Counted from the first letter of the stretch, positions 53,652 through 63,338 are shown. The stretch is 64,000 nucleotides of DNA from Sphingobacterium corticibacter (GCF_003076635.1 NZ_QDKG01000003.1:1-64000), one strand, 5' to 3'. Made by a program: numbers and translations. Notes: generated by a model from the sequence alone, not told the origin.

Positions 53652-55919
53652 TTATCGTATTATACGATCACGTATGACTAGTTCGGAAGAGGGGTCTATT
53701 GATAGATTTCTTTTTTGCTGCAATAAAGTTTCCCAACTCACTAGACTGATTAAGATCAGTCGATCTTTTAATAATTTTTCGTGACCAATAGATTCGCCCG
53801 AAAAAATATCAATCCGCTGATGACAGGTTGGATTTTGACTTCTAACTTCGCCTACTAAATCTACCTCTACGAATTGCGCATCCACGTCCCATAAGATTAG
53901 CCGTGCTTCTGGATTACCGCCAATAAGCTTATTGACGTAGTCAAGTAAGAATAAGTCTTCTTTGAAAAAGATGGGCATCACTACCTGATCTATTTTTTCC
54001 AGACCTTTATCAATCAATACCCCCACAGGAATGTCTACTTTGGATAGCAAGCGATTGGTACGCTCATAGAATTTACTGCTGTATACACCAATTTTGCTGG
54101 CAAACAATTTTTCTGGATGTATGATGTGGGAGGTAAAGCCAATGATTTTTCCTAATAAACTGCCTTCATATATCGATTCACTGGTACCGATTAAGAGCAT
54201 GTCATACTGACCAGTTTCTACCTCATCCACAATCTCGTGATCAATATCACTCGAAATTCGGAATAAGGTCTTAATCGGCCTTTTCAACACTCTGCTATCG
54301 TCGAGTATTTTACGGAAGCATTCTGTTTCCTGTTCCTCCACTTCATAATGATGCAGTTCATTCGCAGGCGATACATGCAATGCAGCGACTTGACACTTTT
54401 CTGGAGTGCCAGCTGTCAAGGCATTGGACAAACGTAATAACGCTTGTCCAGATTCCGTTTTACCGAAACTAAATAAGATATTGAATTGGCTTTCGATTTT
54501 TTCAACGAAAGTTGGTTTTGCTTTATCGCGGAAGATCCAATTAATAAGATCTAAAGCTGGGCCAGTCATAAATGTTGTCACCAAAGCCATCACGACCATC
54601 ATCGAAAACAATTCGGCAGATAACACACTCAAATCATATCCGATATTGAGCACTACCAATTCCATTAACCCACGCGTATTCATCAGCGCACCAATGCTCA
54701 GACTATCTTTCCAACCTTGCCCCATAAAACGAGCGGCCAAAGCGCTACCGACAAATTTACCGACAACGGCAACTAAAATGATCAAGCCGGTAATCAGCCA
54801 TAGCGATGGATCATTCAATAAACCAATTTGTGTACGCAAACCGGTAAATACAAAGAACAAAGGCAGTAACAATACTAAGGCTACGTCTTCTATTTTCTCG
54901 ATAAATAGATTGCGAAATTTATTGTTTTCTGGCATAATAGCACCCGCCATAAATGCACCAAACAAAGCGTGAATACCAATCACTTCGGTCGTGTAAGCCG
55001 AAAGAATCAACATCAGAAAAAAGATAGCTACCACAGGTTTGCTCAACGTTTCTTTGGTCGAATTGACTTGACCAATTCGCTGGAAGAAAGGTCGCACAAT
55101 CTTAATCATGGTCAAAACATAGGCTAATGCCAAGCCAATGGTATATAGTGCTGATACAAAAGAACCTGCCTTTACGATTGCAATCACGACTGCTAAAATA
55201 CACCAAGCGGTAATATCATCTGCAGCAGCACAGGTAATCACGACAGTGCCCAAGCGCGTTTTCTGCAAACCACGCTCTTGTACGATCCGCGCCAATACCG
55301 GAAATGCCGTAATGCTCATGGCAATACCTATAAAAAGACTATAAGACAAGAACTGTACATTTTGTGGTGCATGATTTTCGTACAGGAAATACGCCAAGCC
55401 GATACCTAATGTAAAGGGTAACATAATACTCGCATGGCTGATGACCACGGCGTCATGCGCTTTATTACGCAAAACATGAAGATCCAATTCCATCCCTACA
55501 ATAAACATGAATAGGATCAGGCCGATCTGGCTCAAGAATTGCAAGTTGCCCAATGATTGCGCAGGAAATAGCGCAGAAAAAAAATCTGGAAAGAAAAGAC
55601 CCAATAAGGAAGGTCCTAAGATAATTCCAGCCAGCATTTCGCCAATCACGACCGGTTGCTTAATTTTTACACAAATCCATCCGAATAATCTGGCGGTCAA
55701 TATAATAGCAACTATTTGGATGAGTAAGATTGATAGCGGATATTGTAAACTTTCTTTCAGCGATTCGACAAAATCAGCCCAAGCGCCGTTTTCTGAAGTC
55801 GGGATGAGTACATCTCTTCCAGATTCTAAGGCACTCCCTTGCTGGATGATCCAGTACATAAAGAAGCTAAAGAAAATAACTATGGCAATATAGAAAACTG
55901 TCGAACGTAAGTTTTTCAT
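53652..55919 (-). CDS. CPA2-type cation/proton antiporter with cytoplasmic Usp-like tail
   Basis: 755 residues. The first 450 or so form a Na+/H+ exchanger core of about 13 helices (GEMLAGIILGPSLLG, FLSQIGLILFMFIVGMELD, TCAAADDITAWCILAVVIA with the ion-binding D-D, GAFMAGAIMPENN). The remaining 270 are cytoplasmic and Usp-like in two halves (CQVAALHVSPANE, YDMLLIGTSESIYEGSLLGKIIG, LISLVSWETLLQQKRNLS). It exchanges Na+ or K+ for protons. It has no TrkA-N domain, so regulation is likely by nucleotide binding to the tail. Confidence 0.92.
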   Translation of the reverse strand: MKNLRSTVFYIAIVIFFSFFMYWIIQQGSALESGRDVLIPTSENGAWADFVESLKESLQYPLSILLIQIVAIILTARLFGWICVKIKQPVVIGEMLAGIILGPSLLGLFFPDFFSALFPAQSLGNLQFLSQIGLILFMFIVGMELDLHVLRNKAHDAVVISHASIMLPFTLGIGLAYFLYENHAPQNVQFLSYSLFIGIAMSITAFPVLARIVQERGLQKTRLGTVVITCAAADDITAWCILAVVIAIVKAGSFVSALYTIGLALAYVLTMIKIVRPFFQRIGQVNSTKETLSKPVVAIFFLMLILSAYTTEVIGIHALFGAFMAGAIMPENNKFRNLFIEKIEDVALVLLLPLFFVFTGLRTQIGLLNDPSLWLITGLIILVAVVGKFVGSALAARFMGQGWKDSLSIGALMNTRGLMELVVLNIGYDLSVLSAELFSMMVVMALVTTFMTGPALDLINWIFRDKAKPTFVEKIESQFNILFSFGKTESGQALLRLSNALTAGTPEKCQVAALHVSPANELHHYEVEEQETECFRKILDDSRVLKRPIKTLFRISSDIDHEIVDEVETGQYDMLLIGTSESIYEGSLLGKIIGFTSHIIHPEKLFASKIGVYSSKFYERTNRLLSKVDIPVGVLIDKGLEKIDQVVMPIFFKEDLFLLDYVNKLIGGNPEARLILWDVDAQFVEVDLVGEVRSQNPTCHQRIDIFSGESIGHEKLLKDRLILISLVSWETLLQQKRNLSIDPSSELVIRDRIIR

Positions 55920-56060
55920 GAAACTCGCTTATCAATAAATTTTTGGATAATTCCATCCCAAGAATACGAATTAAATGTTAATCAGAGCGTCATTGATTTT
56001 CAAATTCACGTAAAATCTATCTGTCATTACGTATAAAAGCAGCACATAGCAGCACAAGTG

Positions 56061-56092
56061 TTGGTCAAGCAGACAGATGTTTCGTACCTTTG
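56061..56092 (+). promoter_or_regulatory. Promoter of the exonuclease gene
   Basis: TTG at 56061-56063 and TACCTTTG at 56085-56092 (21-base spacer) match the Bacteroidota -33/-7 pattern; ATG follows at 56123. Confidence 0.55.
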
Positions 56093-56122
56093 TAATGAAA
56101 TTTTACATTTGTACATATCATC

Positions 56123-57112
56123 ATGGAATTGAACTTACGCCGTCCGTTGGCATTTTTTGATTTAGAAACTACCGGAGTCAATATCGCTACCGATAGAATC
56201 GTAGAAATTGCCATTCTTAAGGTACTGCCTGGTGGCGGTGAAGAAGTGTTGGCCATGCGTGTGAATCCGAAACGTCCGATTCCTGCCGAGTCCACCTTTT
56301 TTCACGGAATCCGTGATGAAGATGTAAAAGATCTAAAAGGATTTGATGAGATCGGGCAGGAGGTAGCCGATTTTATTGGTGATGCCGATTTGGCTGGCTA
56401 CAACTCCAACAAATTTGATGTGCCGATGTTGATGGAAGAATTCTTGCGTGCGAAGATTCCCTTTTCATTAGAAGGTCGTGCTTTTGTAGATGTACAGAAT
56501 ATTTTCCACCAGATGGAGCAGCGTACCTTAAAAGCAGCGTACAAATTCTATTGCCAAGAGGATTTGACGAATGCACATACTGCTGAGGCCGATGTACGCG
56601 CAACCTATTCGGTGCTGAAAGCACAATTGGATAAATACGAAGGCGTAGCTTTTGAAAATAAAGAAGGTGAAGTATCTACGCCGGTAGTCAATGATGTAGA
56701 AGCGCTACATCAGTTTACCAATCTTAGCAAGCCAGTGGATTTTGCAGGTCGATTGGTCTATGATCAAGATGGCGATCCAACTATCAATTTTGGTAAGCAC
56801 AAAGGCAAGAAGGTTGTCGATGTATTTGAAGTAGAACCAAGTTACTATGCGTGGATGCAAAACGGCGATTTCCCCCTATACACTAAAAAGGTACTGGAAA
56901 ATATCTGGAATGAATACCGCAATGCACGCAAGGAACAAAAGGCTGCCGCGCCAAAGAATACAGAGGCAGCACAAACGGCTAATCGCCCTACTGCGGATGC
57001 CAAAACCAAAGTAGAGCGTGCAAACGTACCACAATACAAGAAAAAGGAAAAAGCGGCTCCCGTCACTTCCGACATGTTGAAAGCCTTACAAGGCAAATTT
57101 GGAAAAGAATAA
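56123..57112 (+). CDS. DnaQ-like 3'-5' exonuclease
   Basis: 329 residues. The DEDDh exonuclease domain (about 5-175) has FFDLETTGVN (Exo I), GYNSNKFDVPMLMEE (Exo II) and NAHTAEADVRATY (Exo III with the catalytic His and Asp). After a linker, DGDPTINFGKHKGKKVVDVFEVEPSYYAWMQN is a DUF3820-type segment (about 215-265) known from other exonuclease-like proteins. A charged, Lys-rich tail ends the protein. It may act in DNA repair or proofreading. The gene is 15 bases before trxB. Confidence 0.9.
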   Translation: MELNLRRPLAFFDLETTGVNIATDRIVEIAILKVLPGGGEEVLAMRVNPKRPIPAESTFFHGIRDEDVKDLKGFDEIGQEVADFIGDADLAGYNSNKFDVPMLMEEFLRAKIPFSLEGRAFVDVQNIFHQMEQRTLKAAYKFYCQEDLTNAHTAEADVRATYSVLKAQLDKYEGVAFENKEGEVSTPVVNDVEALHQFTNLSKPVDFAGRLVYDQDGDPTINFGKHKGKKVVDVFEVEPSYYAWMQNGDFPLYTKKVLENIWNEYRNARKEQKAAAPKNTEAAQTANRPTADAKTKVERANVPQYKKKEKAAPVTSDMLKALQGKFGKE

Positions 57113-57127
57113 TAGCATACATTACAT

Positions 57128-58090
57128 ATGGAAACCAAACAAGAAATAGAACACGTACCTTGCCTGATTATTGGTTCAGGACCTGCGGGATATACCGCTG
57201 CAATATACGCTGCACGTGCAGATTTAAAACCGGTAATCTATACCGGAATGGTACCGGGTGGACAGTTGACACAAACAACTGAAGTAGATAATTTTCCGGG
57301 ATATCCACAAGGAATAACTGGCCCTGTGATGATGGAAGATTTGCGTGCTCAAGCCGAGCGTTTTGGCACACAGGTGCGTTTTGGATACGTCAACAAAGTA
57401 GATTTCTCTACTGATGGCGGCGTTCATACTGTTGAAATTGATAATACAAAAACAGTTACCGCAGATACGGTGATTATCTCTACAGGTGCTACTGCCAAAT
57501 GGTTGGGTCTAGATTCGGAGCAAAAATATAATGGTTTTGGTGTTTCGGCCTGTGCCGTGTGTGACGGGTTTTTCTTCAAAGAACAGGATGTAGCGATCGT
57601 TGGCGCTGGGGATACCGCTGCCGAAGAAGCGACTTACTTAGCAAAATTATGTAAGAAAGTACACATGTTGGTACGTCGTGACGAGTTTAGAGCTTCCAAA
57701 GCGATGGTGCACCGCGTGCTCAACACACCCAATATCGAAGTACACTATAACTCGGAAGCGCAAGAAGTATTGGGTGACGGGCAAGTAGTTACGGGATTAC
57801 GCGTTATCAACAATGTTTCTCAAGAAGTCAAAGATCTAGATATTACAGGATTTTTCGTTGCGATTGGGCATACACCAAACACCGACTTATTTAAAGGAAT
57901 TTTGGATATGGACGAGACCGGCTATCTCATTACAAAACCTGATGCCACGGCTACCAATATCCCCGGTGTATTTGCTTGTGGTGATGTGCAAGATCATGTG
58001 TATCGCCAAGCGATCACGGCAGCTGGTACAGGTTGTATGGCCGCATTAGAAGCCGAACGTTATTTAGCGGCCAAAGAAGTTTTTGCATAG
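57128..58090 (+). CDS. trxB: Thioredoxin reductase
   Basis: 320 residues, normal length. FAD site GSGPAGYTAAIYAARA, redox disulfide CAVC in SACAVCDGFFF, NADP site VGAGDTAAEEATYLA, and the C-terminal FAD clamp PGVFACGDVQDHVYRQAITAAGTGCMAALEA. It reduces thioredoxin with NADPH. The terminator just downstream ends the exonuclease-trxB transcript. Confidence 0.97.
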   Translation: METKQEIEHVPCLIIGSGPAGYTAAIYAARADLKPVIYTGMVPGGQLTQTTEVDNFPGYPQGITGPVMMEDLRAQAERFGTQVRFGYVNKVDFSTDGGVHTVEIDNTKTVTADTVIISTGATAKWLGLDSEQKYNGFGVSACAVCDGFFFKEQDVAIVGAGDTAAEEATYLAKLCKKVHMLVRRDEFRASKAMVHRVLNTPNIEVHYNSEAQEVLGDGQVVTGLRVINNVSQEVKDLDITGFFVAIGHTPNTDLFKGILDMDETGYLITKPDATATNIPGVFACGDVQDHVYRQAITAAGTGCMAALEAERYLAAKEVFA

Positions 58091-58119
58091 AACTTTCATG
58101 GCTTAGCCAAACAAAATCA

Positions 58120-58157
58120 AAAAAGCGTCGTTTCCCTTAAAAGAAACGACGCTTTTT
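58120..58157 (+). terminator. Terminator of trxB
   Basis: AAAAAGCGTCGTTTC (58120-58134) and GAAACGACGCTTTTT (58143-58157) form a perfect 15-bp stem with an eight-base loop and terminal T-run. Confidence 0.9.
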
Positions 58158-58190
58158 GCGTTTCCATATCACACTCATTAATATACGAAT

Positions 58191-58673
58191 ATGAAATCAT
58201 TACTATTTATGTTGCCATTGGCTCTGGCCATATCCTGTACATCGGCTAATAAAAATAAAGCTGAATCAAATGATGGACCAGAAGTAAATCCAGCGATAGA
58301 TTCGCTTCATGCGGCGAGCAACTTTTTAGATTGGCCTGGTAATTACAAAGGTACCATACCCGGAGACGGTAAAGATAGCACGATCATGGAAGTAACTATT
58401 AATCGGGATAATACCTTCGCGGTGAAAGTAAATAAGAATGCTGGAGCGGAAATGGTTGAAGATAAGGGAGAAATCAAATGGGAGAGCAATGAGACTTATG
58501 TCGTGCTGAAAGGCACCAAAGTTGATTATTCTTTTCGTTTAGGGGATGATGAAATAACCTTCTTGGATAATCCGGAAAATGTATCTGAAACAGCAACTCC
58601 GCAAGAATACCGATTGGTGAAACAGCAGGAATATGCGACGCATGATAAACATCAGCGTTTTCCAACAGAATAG
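58191..58673 (+). CDS. NlpE-like lipoprotein without the copper-binding cysteines
   Basis: 160 residues. The signal peptide ends with ALAISC (lipobox). The mature region resembles the NlpE N-terminal barrel: FLDWPGNYKGTIPGDGKDST, MEVTINRDNTFAVKV and EIKWESNETYVVLKG. In NlpE a CxxC pair follows YxGxLPC; here the place reads GDGKDST with no cysteine. It is therefore probably not a copper or redox sensor of the Cpx type, but an outer-membrane lipoprotein of unknown function. It is alone. Confidence 0.75.
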   Translation: MKSLLFMLPLALAISCTSANKNKAESNDGPEVNPAIDSLHAASNFLDWPGNYKGTIPGDGKDSTIMEVTINRDNTFAVKVNKNAGAEMVEDKGEIKWESNETYVVLKGTKVDYSFRLGDDEITFLDNPENVSETATPQEYRLVKQQEYATHDKHQRFPTE

Positions 58674-58710
58674 GGTAAGTTAAGTGACCAATAAATTCTA
58701 TAAAATTGTG

Positions 58711-58718
58711 TAACTTTG
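58711..58718 (+). promoter_or_regulatory. -7 element of queA
   Basis: TAACTTTG fits TAnnTTTG and lies 58 bases before ATG 58777. No preQ1 riboswitch is visible in the leader. Confidence 0.45.
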
Positions 58719-58776
58719 CCCTTATTTTTAGAAGCGTAGCTCTGTAGGCCGCGTGGACTTAATTTTTTGAAAAACG

Positions 58777-59826
58777 ATGAAATTATCTCAATTTAACTTT
58801 GATCTACCTGAATCGCTCTTGGCGTCAGAGCCTAGCGAAAACCGTGACGAATCCAGATTAATGGTTCTTCACCGCGAAACAGGACAGATCGAGCATAAGA
58901 TCTTTAAGGACGTATTAGACTATTTTGATGACAAAGATGTCATGATCCTAAACAATACAAAGGTGTTTCCAGCACGTATGTATGGTAACAAGGAGAAAAC
59001 AGGCGCTACGATTGAAGTATTCTTATTACGTGAGTTGAATAAAGAACTTCGTTTGTGGGATGTTTTAGTAGATCCAGCACGTAAGATTCGCGTAGGTAAT
59101 AAGTTGTACTTCGGTGAAGACGATTTGTTAGTAGCAGAGGTGGTTGACAATACTACATCACGTGGCCGTACTATCCGCTTTTTGTTTGATGGCACGGATG
59201 AAGAATTTCGTCGTAACATCGAGATCTTGGGTGAAACACCATTACCTAAATACATCACGCGTAAAGCTACTCCAGAAGATAAATACCGTTACCAAACAAT
59301 CTACGCGAAGAATGAAGGCGCTGTAGCTGCACCAACGGCAGGTTTGCACTTTTCTCGCGAATTGATGAAACGTCTGGAATTGAAAGGTATTGATTTCGCT
59401 GAAATTACATTACACGTAGGTCTAGGTACTTTCCGTACGGTAGAGGTAGAAGATTTGACCAAGCACAAGATGGATTCCGAGCAAATCATCATCACGGATG
59501 AAGCGGCTCGCATCGTGAACAAAGCTATTGATGGCAAAAGACGTGTATGTGCTGTAGGTACGACATCTATGCGTGCTATTGAATCTGCTGTATCTGCCGA
59601 TAAACACTTAAAAGCGAGTGATGATTGGACTAGTAAATTTATCTATCCACCATACGATTTTAGCATCGCGAATTCGATGATTACGAACTTCCATACGCCA
59701 GAATCTACACTTTTGGTGATGATCGCAGCGTTCGCTGGATATGAAAACACGATGAGAGCATATGAAGTAGCTGTCAAAGAGAAATACCGTTTCTATAGCT
59801 ATGGAGACGCGATGTTGATTATCTAA
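58777..59826 (+). CDS. queA: S-adenosylmethionine:tRNA ribosyltransferase-isomerase
   Basis: 349 residues of the normal QueA length. Marks: [79 protein letters not shown], and [45 protein letters not shown] at the end. It transfers the ribosyl group of SAM to preQ1 in tRNA to make epoxyqueuosine. A terminator hairpin lies directly after the gene. Confidence 0.97.
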   Translation: MKLSQFNFDLPESLLASEPSENRDESRLMVLHRETGQIEHKIFKDVLDYFDDKDVMILNNTKVFPARMYGNKEKTGATIEVFLLRELNKELRLWDVLVDPARKIRVGNKLYFGEDDLLVAEVVDNTTSRGRTIRFLFDGTDEEFRRNIEILGETPLPKYITRKATPEDKYRYQTIYAKNEGAVAAPTAGLHFSRELMKRLELKGIDFAEITLHVGLGTFRTVEVEDLTKHKMDSEQIIITDEAARIVNKAIDGKRRVCAVGTTSMRAIESAVSADKHLKASDDWTSKFIYPPYDFSIANSMITNFHTPESTLLVMIAAFAGYENTMRAYEVAVKEKYRFYSYGDAMLII

Positions 59827-59842
59827 ATCAACAAAATAATAA

Positions 59843-59850
59843 TAACTTTG
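59843..59850 (+). promoter_or_regulatory. -7 element of ispD overlapping the queA terminator
   Basis: TAACTTTG fits TAnnTTTG, immediately before the queA terminator stem. Transcription would start around 59854-59856, inside the stem. Confidence 0.45.
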
Positions 59851-59882
59851 AGCGTGAGTACTATTCGACTTGCGCTTTTTTT
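59851..59882 (+). terminator. queA terminator abutting the ispD start codon
   Basis: AGCGTGAGT (59851-59859) pairs with ACTTGCGCT (59868-59876, two G-T pairs), followed by six T that end right before ATG 59883. Confidence 0.75.
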
Positions 59883-60584
59883 ATGTCCGAAAAGTTTGTC
59901 ATCATTGTTGCAGGTGGGGTGGGTTCACGCATGAATAGCACCCTGCCAAAGCAATTTCATCTGTTGGGAAATTTGCCCGTATTAATGCATACGATTCGCC
60001 GCTTCGCGCAGGCAGATTTGGGATTGCGTATCGTAGTAGTCTTATCGGCGGGCATGCAAACCTTTTGGGAGGAGTTATGTGTAAAACATCATTTCACCGA
60101 AAATCACCACGTTGTTGCAGGTGGCAGCACGCGTTTCCAATCGGTGCGAAACGGACTAAATTATATTCAAGAAAATTTTACGAGTGAACAGCTGAATCAG
60201 GCAAAAATTGCTGTGCACGATGGTGCACGACCTCTAGTATCATCAACGTTAATTCAGAATTTATTCGCGGCGGCGAATGAATTACAGGCGGTAATTCCTG
60301 CTGTGCAGAGTACCAATAGCATTCGCATTGGTAACAAGGAAAGGAGTGAGATTACAGATCGTGATCACGTGTGGCAAGTACAGACTCCACAGGTTTTTGC
60401 TGCACATTTACTTTTTGAAGGTTATAAACAAGAGGAGGACCGTAGCTTTACAGATGATGCTTCGGTGGTAGAAAAAATGGGCAATATCGTTCGGATTTTA
60501 GAAGGTGATCATTTCAATTTGAAAATAACACATCCTGAAGACCTCGATATTGCCCAAGTATACTTGGATAAACTATTTACTTAG
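59883..60584 (+). CDS. ispD: 2-C-methyl-D-erythritol 4-phosphate cytidylyltransferase
   Basis: 233 residues. FVIIVAGGVGSRMNSTLPKQFHLLGN is the CTP-binding start, IAVHDGARPLVSS is the substrate site, and DDASVVEKMG and LKITHPEDLDIAQVYL end the family pattern. It makes CDP-ME in the MEP isoprenoid pathway. Its ATG sits against the queA terminator T-run, and the stop codon directly abuts the stop of the convergent small membrane-protein gene. Confidence 0.95.
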   Translation: MSEKFVIIVAGGVGSRMNSTLPKQFHLLGNLPVLMHTIRRFAQADLGLRIVVVLSAGMQTFWEELCVKHHFTENHHVVAGGSTRFQSVRNGLNYIQENFTSEQLNQAKIAVHDGARPLVSSTLIQNLFAAANELQAVIPAVQSTNSIRIGNKERSEITDRDHVWQVQTPQVFAAHLLFEGYKQEEDRSFTDDASVVEKMGNIVRILEGDHFNLKITHPEDLDIAQVYLDKLFT

Positions 60585-60737
60585 TTACGCATTGCCTCGT
60601 ATTACACGTAAAAGTACCACGATGATTGCGATAACTAATAGGGCGTGAATGATTCCGCCTGTGGCATATCCGCCTAAAAAGCTAATTGCCCAAATAATAA
60701 CTAAAATTACTGCGATTAAATACAATATGTTTCCCAT
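60585..60737 (-). CDS. lmo0937-type small membrane protein
   Basis: 50 residues: MGNILYLIAVILVIIWAISFLGGY, then TGGIIHALLVIAIIVVLLRVI. Two hydrophobic helices joined by a glycine-rich turn, the pattern of the lmo0937 / DUF5670 family. It is easily overlooked because of its size. Function is unknown; it is often linked to envelope stress. Its stop codon is adjacent to the ispD stop. Confidence 0.85.
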   Translation of the reverse strand: MGNILYLIAVILVIIWAISFLGGYATGGIIHALLVIAIIVVLLRVIRGNA

Positions 60738-60827
60738 AGTGATTGATGTTTAATAAAACTTTTGTTCGTTTAAATGTATCTTATCAACAAATAATCACCA
60801 CATAGGTTTTTGAAGAATTGCAAAAAT

Positions 60828-61532
60828 CTAAAAATTGGGTTTAAGCAGATACTTATCGTAAAACCTACAAATATGTTCTACCGCTTCTTCAGCTGTATCT
60901 ACCATACGATATAGGTTCAGGTCTTCTTCGCTAATGTAGTGGTTGCCCAACATCGTCTTCTGAATCCAGTCGAACAGGCCCGACCAGTACTCGCTGCCCA
61001 CCATCACAATAGGGAAACGGGCAATTTTACCCGTTTGAATTAAGGTGATCGCTTCGAAAAGCTCATCCATCGTGCCAAATCCTCCCGGCATCACAATGTA
61101 TCCCTGCGAGTACTTCATAAACATAACTTTGCGTACAAAGAAGTAGTTGAATTCCAGTAGCTTGTCACGGTCAATATATTTATTGTGAAACTGCTCAAAA
61201 GGCAATTCAATGTTTAATCCTACCGATTTTCCACCAGCTTCGTAAGCACCTTTGTTAGCAGCCTCCATAATACCAGGGCCACCGCCAGAAATGACACCAT
61301 AACCACGTTCGGCAAGCAATCCTGCAATGTCTACCGCCAATTTATAGTATTGATGATCGCTTGGTGTACGTGCTGATCCAAAAATAGACACACAAGGTCC
61401 AATTTTAGCTAATTTCTCGAATCCGTCTACGAATTCGGACATAATTTTAAATATTTGCCAAGAGTCTTTTACTTTAATTTCTTGCCAAGTTTTGTTCGCG
61501 AAGGAACGGCTTATTCTATCGTCATTTGCCAT
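60828..61532 (-). CDS. LOG family protein (Rossmann fold nucleotide hydrolase)
   Basis: 234 residues. The LOG signature is MPGGFGTMDELFEAITLIQTGK (PGGxGTxxE), preceded by VISGGGPGIMEAANKGAYEAGG. The family (TIGR00730) includes cytokinin riboside 5'-monophosphate phosphoribohydrolases that release adenine-type bases from nucleotides. Cytoplasmic; the physiological substrate in bacteria is uncertain. It stands alone on the minus strand between two plus-strand neighbours. Confidence 0.92.
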   Translation of the reverse strand: MANDDRISRSFANKTWQEIKVKDSWQIFKIMSEFVDGFEKLAKIGPCVSIFGSARTPSDHQYYKLAVDIAGLLAERGYGVISGGGPGIMEAANKGAYEAGGKSVGLNIELPFEQFHNKYIDRDKLLEFNYFFVRKVMFMKYSQGYIVMPGGFGTMDELFEAITLIQTGKIARFPIVMVGSEYWSGLFDWIQKTMLGNHYISEEDLNLYRMVDTAEEAVEHICRFYDKYLLKPNF

Positions 61533-61686
61533 AAAAAATATCGAAATCTCGCTTTATAATCTATAATTCCATTTTTTTTGTCATGCTTGTTCGCCCGACA
61601 TAAGCAATATAAGTATTTTCGTTGTCATTAAAAAAGAACGCTGATTACCTTTTTTACGCGAAGCGCAGATATGTATTTTTCTTTCG

Positions 61687-61694
61687 TAAATTTG
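61687..61694 (+). promoter_or_regulatory. -7 element of recR, three bases before the ATG
   Basis: TAAATTTG fits TAnnTTTG; only TGC separates it from ATG 61698, so the transcript is predicted to be leaderless. Confidence 0.5.
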
Positions 61695-61697
61695 TGC

Positions 61698-62312
61698 ATG
61701 CATTTCTCGTCTAAACTATTGGAGCAGGCCGTGGAAGAGTTTGGAAAGTTGCCCGGCGTGGGTAAAAAGACGGCTTTACGCTTGGTGTTACATCTACTCA
61801 AACAATCTAAGGAAGACGTCAACCGTTTTTCTCAAGCCTTTACGCAGTTGAAGGAACATATAAAATATTGTAAACACTGTTTTAACATCTCTGATACAGA
61901 TACTTGCGAGATCTGCCAATCTCCGAAAAGGGATCGCACAACGATCTGTGTGGTCGAAGATACACGCGATGTCATGGCCATCGAAAACACCAATCAGTAT
62001 CAAGGTGTATATCATGTATTAGGCGGATTGATCTCCCCGATGGATGGCGTAGGACCTGCAGATTTGCGCATCGATGGATTGGTGGATCGTGTACGGCAGG
62101 GAGATATCAAGGAAGTGATCTTAGCGCTCAGTGCTACGATGGAAGGTGATACCACGATTTTTTATCTCTATCGCAAACTGCAAGAATTTTCGATCGAAGT
62201 ATCTACGATCGCACGCGGTATTGCCTTTGGTGGAGAGCTGGAATATGTGGATGAAGTGACATTAGGACGCTCCATCATGACCCGCGTACCTTATGAGCGT
62301 AAAGTGGGTTAA
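61698..62312 (+). CDS. recR: Recombination mediator RecR
   Basis: 204 residues from ATG 61698 ([29 protein letters not shown], the usual RecR N-terminus with its helix-hairpin-helix); a longer start at 61671 would place the promoter inside the gene. The C4 zinc finger is [17 protein letters not shown], and the Toprim domain begins [16 protein letters not shown]. Acts with RecF and RecO in loading RecA. It converges on the 5'-nucleotidase gene through a strong bidirectional terminator. Confidence 0.96.
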   Translation: MHFSSKLLEQAVEEFGKLPGVGKKTALRLVLHLLKQSKEDVNRFSQAFTQLKEHIKYCKHCFNISDTDTCEICQSPKRDRTTICVVEDTRDVMAIENTNQYQGVYHVLGGLISPMDGVGPADLRIDGLVDRVRQGDIKEVILALSATMEGDTTIFYLYRKLQEFSIEVSTIARGIAFGGELEYVDEVTLGRSIMTRVPYERKVG

Positions 62313-62330
62313 TAAAAATAGGCCAACAAC

Positions 62331-62368
62331 AAAAATGGCGGTGATTCTAAAAAATCACCGCCATTTTT
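62331..62368. terminator. Bidirectional terminator after recR
   Basis: AAAAATGGCGGTGATT (62331-62346) and AATCACCGCCATTTTT (62353-62368) form a perfect 16-bp stem with a six-base loop; T-runs exist on both strands. Confidence 0.92.
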
Positions 62369-62369
62369 A

Positions 62370-63338
62370 CTAGCTCCACATCTGCTGATCTTCGCGCAAG
62401 CTCGGATCAACCGTATAATGCTGAGCTATATAGCGCTTGTTACCGCTTTTCTTATCAAAATAATAATCAATCCGACCCAGATTCACGCCGCCATATCCCA
62501 TTTGGTTTACCAACGTGATTTCGCCATCCAGATTTTTTACTTCTGTCGGTTTGTCTAAGAAAGTATGCGTATGTCCGCCGATGATCAAGTCAATTCCGCG
62601 AGTTTGCGAAGCCATCACCAAATCAGAAACCTGATCCGTCTTGTATTCGTATCCGATGTGCGATAGGCAGATCACCATATCACATTTTTCTACGCTACGT
62701 AATTTTTTGCTCAAACGGTTAGCTACTGGTATCGGATCTAAATATTTAACGCCCTTGTGATTATTCGGATCTACCATGCCGTCGAGCTTAATCCCGACTG
62801 CAAAGATGCCGATTTTCAAGCCTGACCGTTCTAGAATGATATATTCCTTTGTTTTTCCTGCTAGGATGGTGTCACTAAAATCATAATTTGAGGTAATGAA
62901 AGGGAAATTAGCCTTGTCAAAATGCTTGAGCAAACCTGTCAATCCATTATCAAACTCATGATTGCCAAAAGTACCGGCATCATAAGCCATTTTGGACATT
63001 AGTTCCAGCTCTACTTTTCCTTCAAATAGATTAAAGTAGGGTGTGCCTTGAAACATATCCCCAGCATCAAGCAGGAGCACATTCTGCTCTTCTTGGCGGA
63101 TTTTTTTCAATAACGTACTCCGTCTGGCCACACCGCCTAAACCTTGCAGGCGCGATCCATCCATAGGGAATGGTTCAATACGGCTATGCACATCATTAGT
63201 ATGCAGTATTGTCAGTTTGATTTCTTTGCCGCGATTTCCTTGGCCGAAGGTCGGTAAGGTACCCAAAGTTGCTAATGCGCCTAGCGCACCTGCTTTCTTG
63301 ATGAAGCTGCGTCTATTGTACAATGATAATTCTTTCAT
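62370..63338 (-). CDS. UshA-type metallophosphatase (5'-nucleotidase N-terminal domain protein)
   Basis: 322 residues from ATG 63338; four codons upstream is another ATG. A Tat signal (YNRRSFIKKAGALGALATLG) leads to the calcineurin-like phosphatase: LTILHTNDVHSRIEPFP (metal site D-x-H), LLLDAGDMFQGTPYFNLFEG, GTFGNHEFDNGLTG, VICLSHIGYEYKTD and DLIIGGHTHTFL. In UshA this domain is fused to a C-terminal substrate domain; here that domain is a separate, overlapping gene just upstream. It hydrolyses nucleotides or related phosphodiesters in the periplasm. Confidence 0.92.
   Translation of the reverse strand: MKELSLYNRRSFIKKAGALGALATLGTLPTFGQGNRGKEIKLTILHTNDVHSRIEPFPMDGSRLQGLGGVARRSTLLKKIRQEEQNVLLLDAGDMFQGTPYFNLFEGKVELELMSKMAYDAGTFGNHEFDNGLTGLLKHFDKANFPFITSNYDFSDTILAGKTKEYIILERSGLKIGIFAVGIKLDGMVDPNNHKGVKYLDPIPVANRLSKKLRSVEKCDMVICLSHIGYEYKTDQVSDLVMASQTRGIDLIIGGHTHTFLDKPTEVKNLDGEITLVNQMGYGGVNLGRIDYYFDKKSGNKRYIAQHYTVDPSLREDQQMWS

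Noticed and set aside
53527..53784. 85-codon plus-strand frame overlapping the 3' end of the antiporter gene
   Set aside because: More than half overlaps the antiporter gene in antisense and the product has no domain.
58674..58776. preQ1 riboswitch in front of queA
   Set aside because: The short leader lacks the stem and A-rich tail of the known preQ1 classes.
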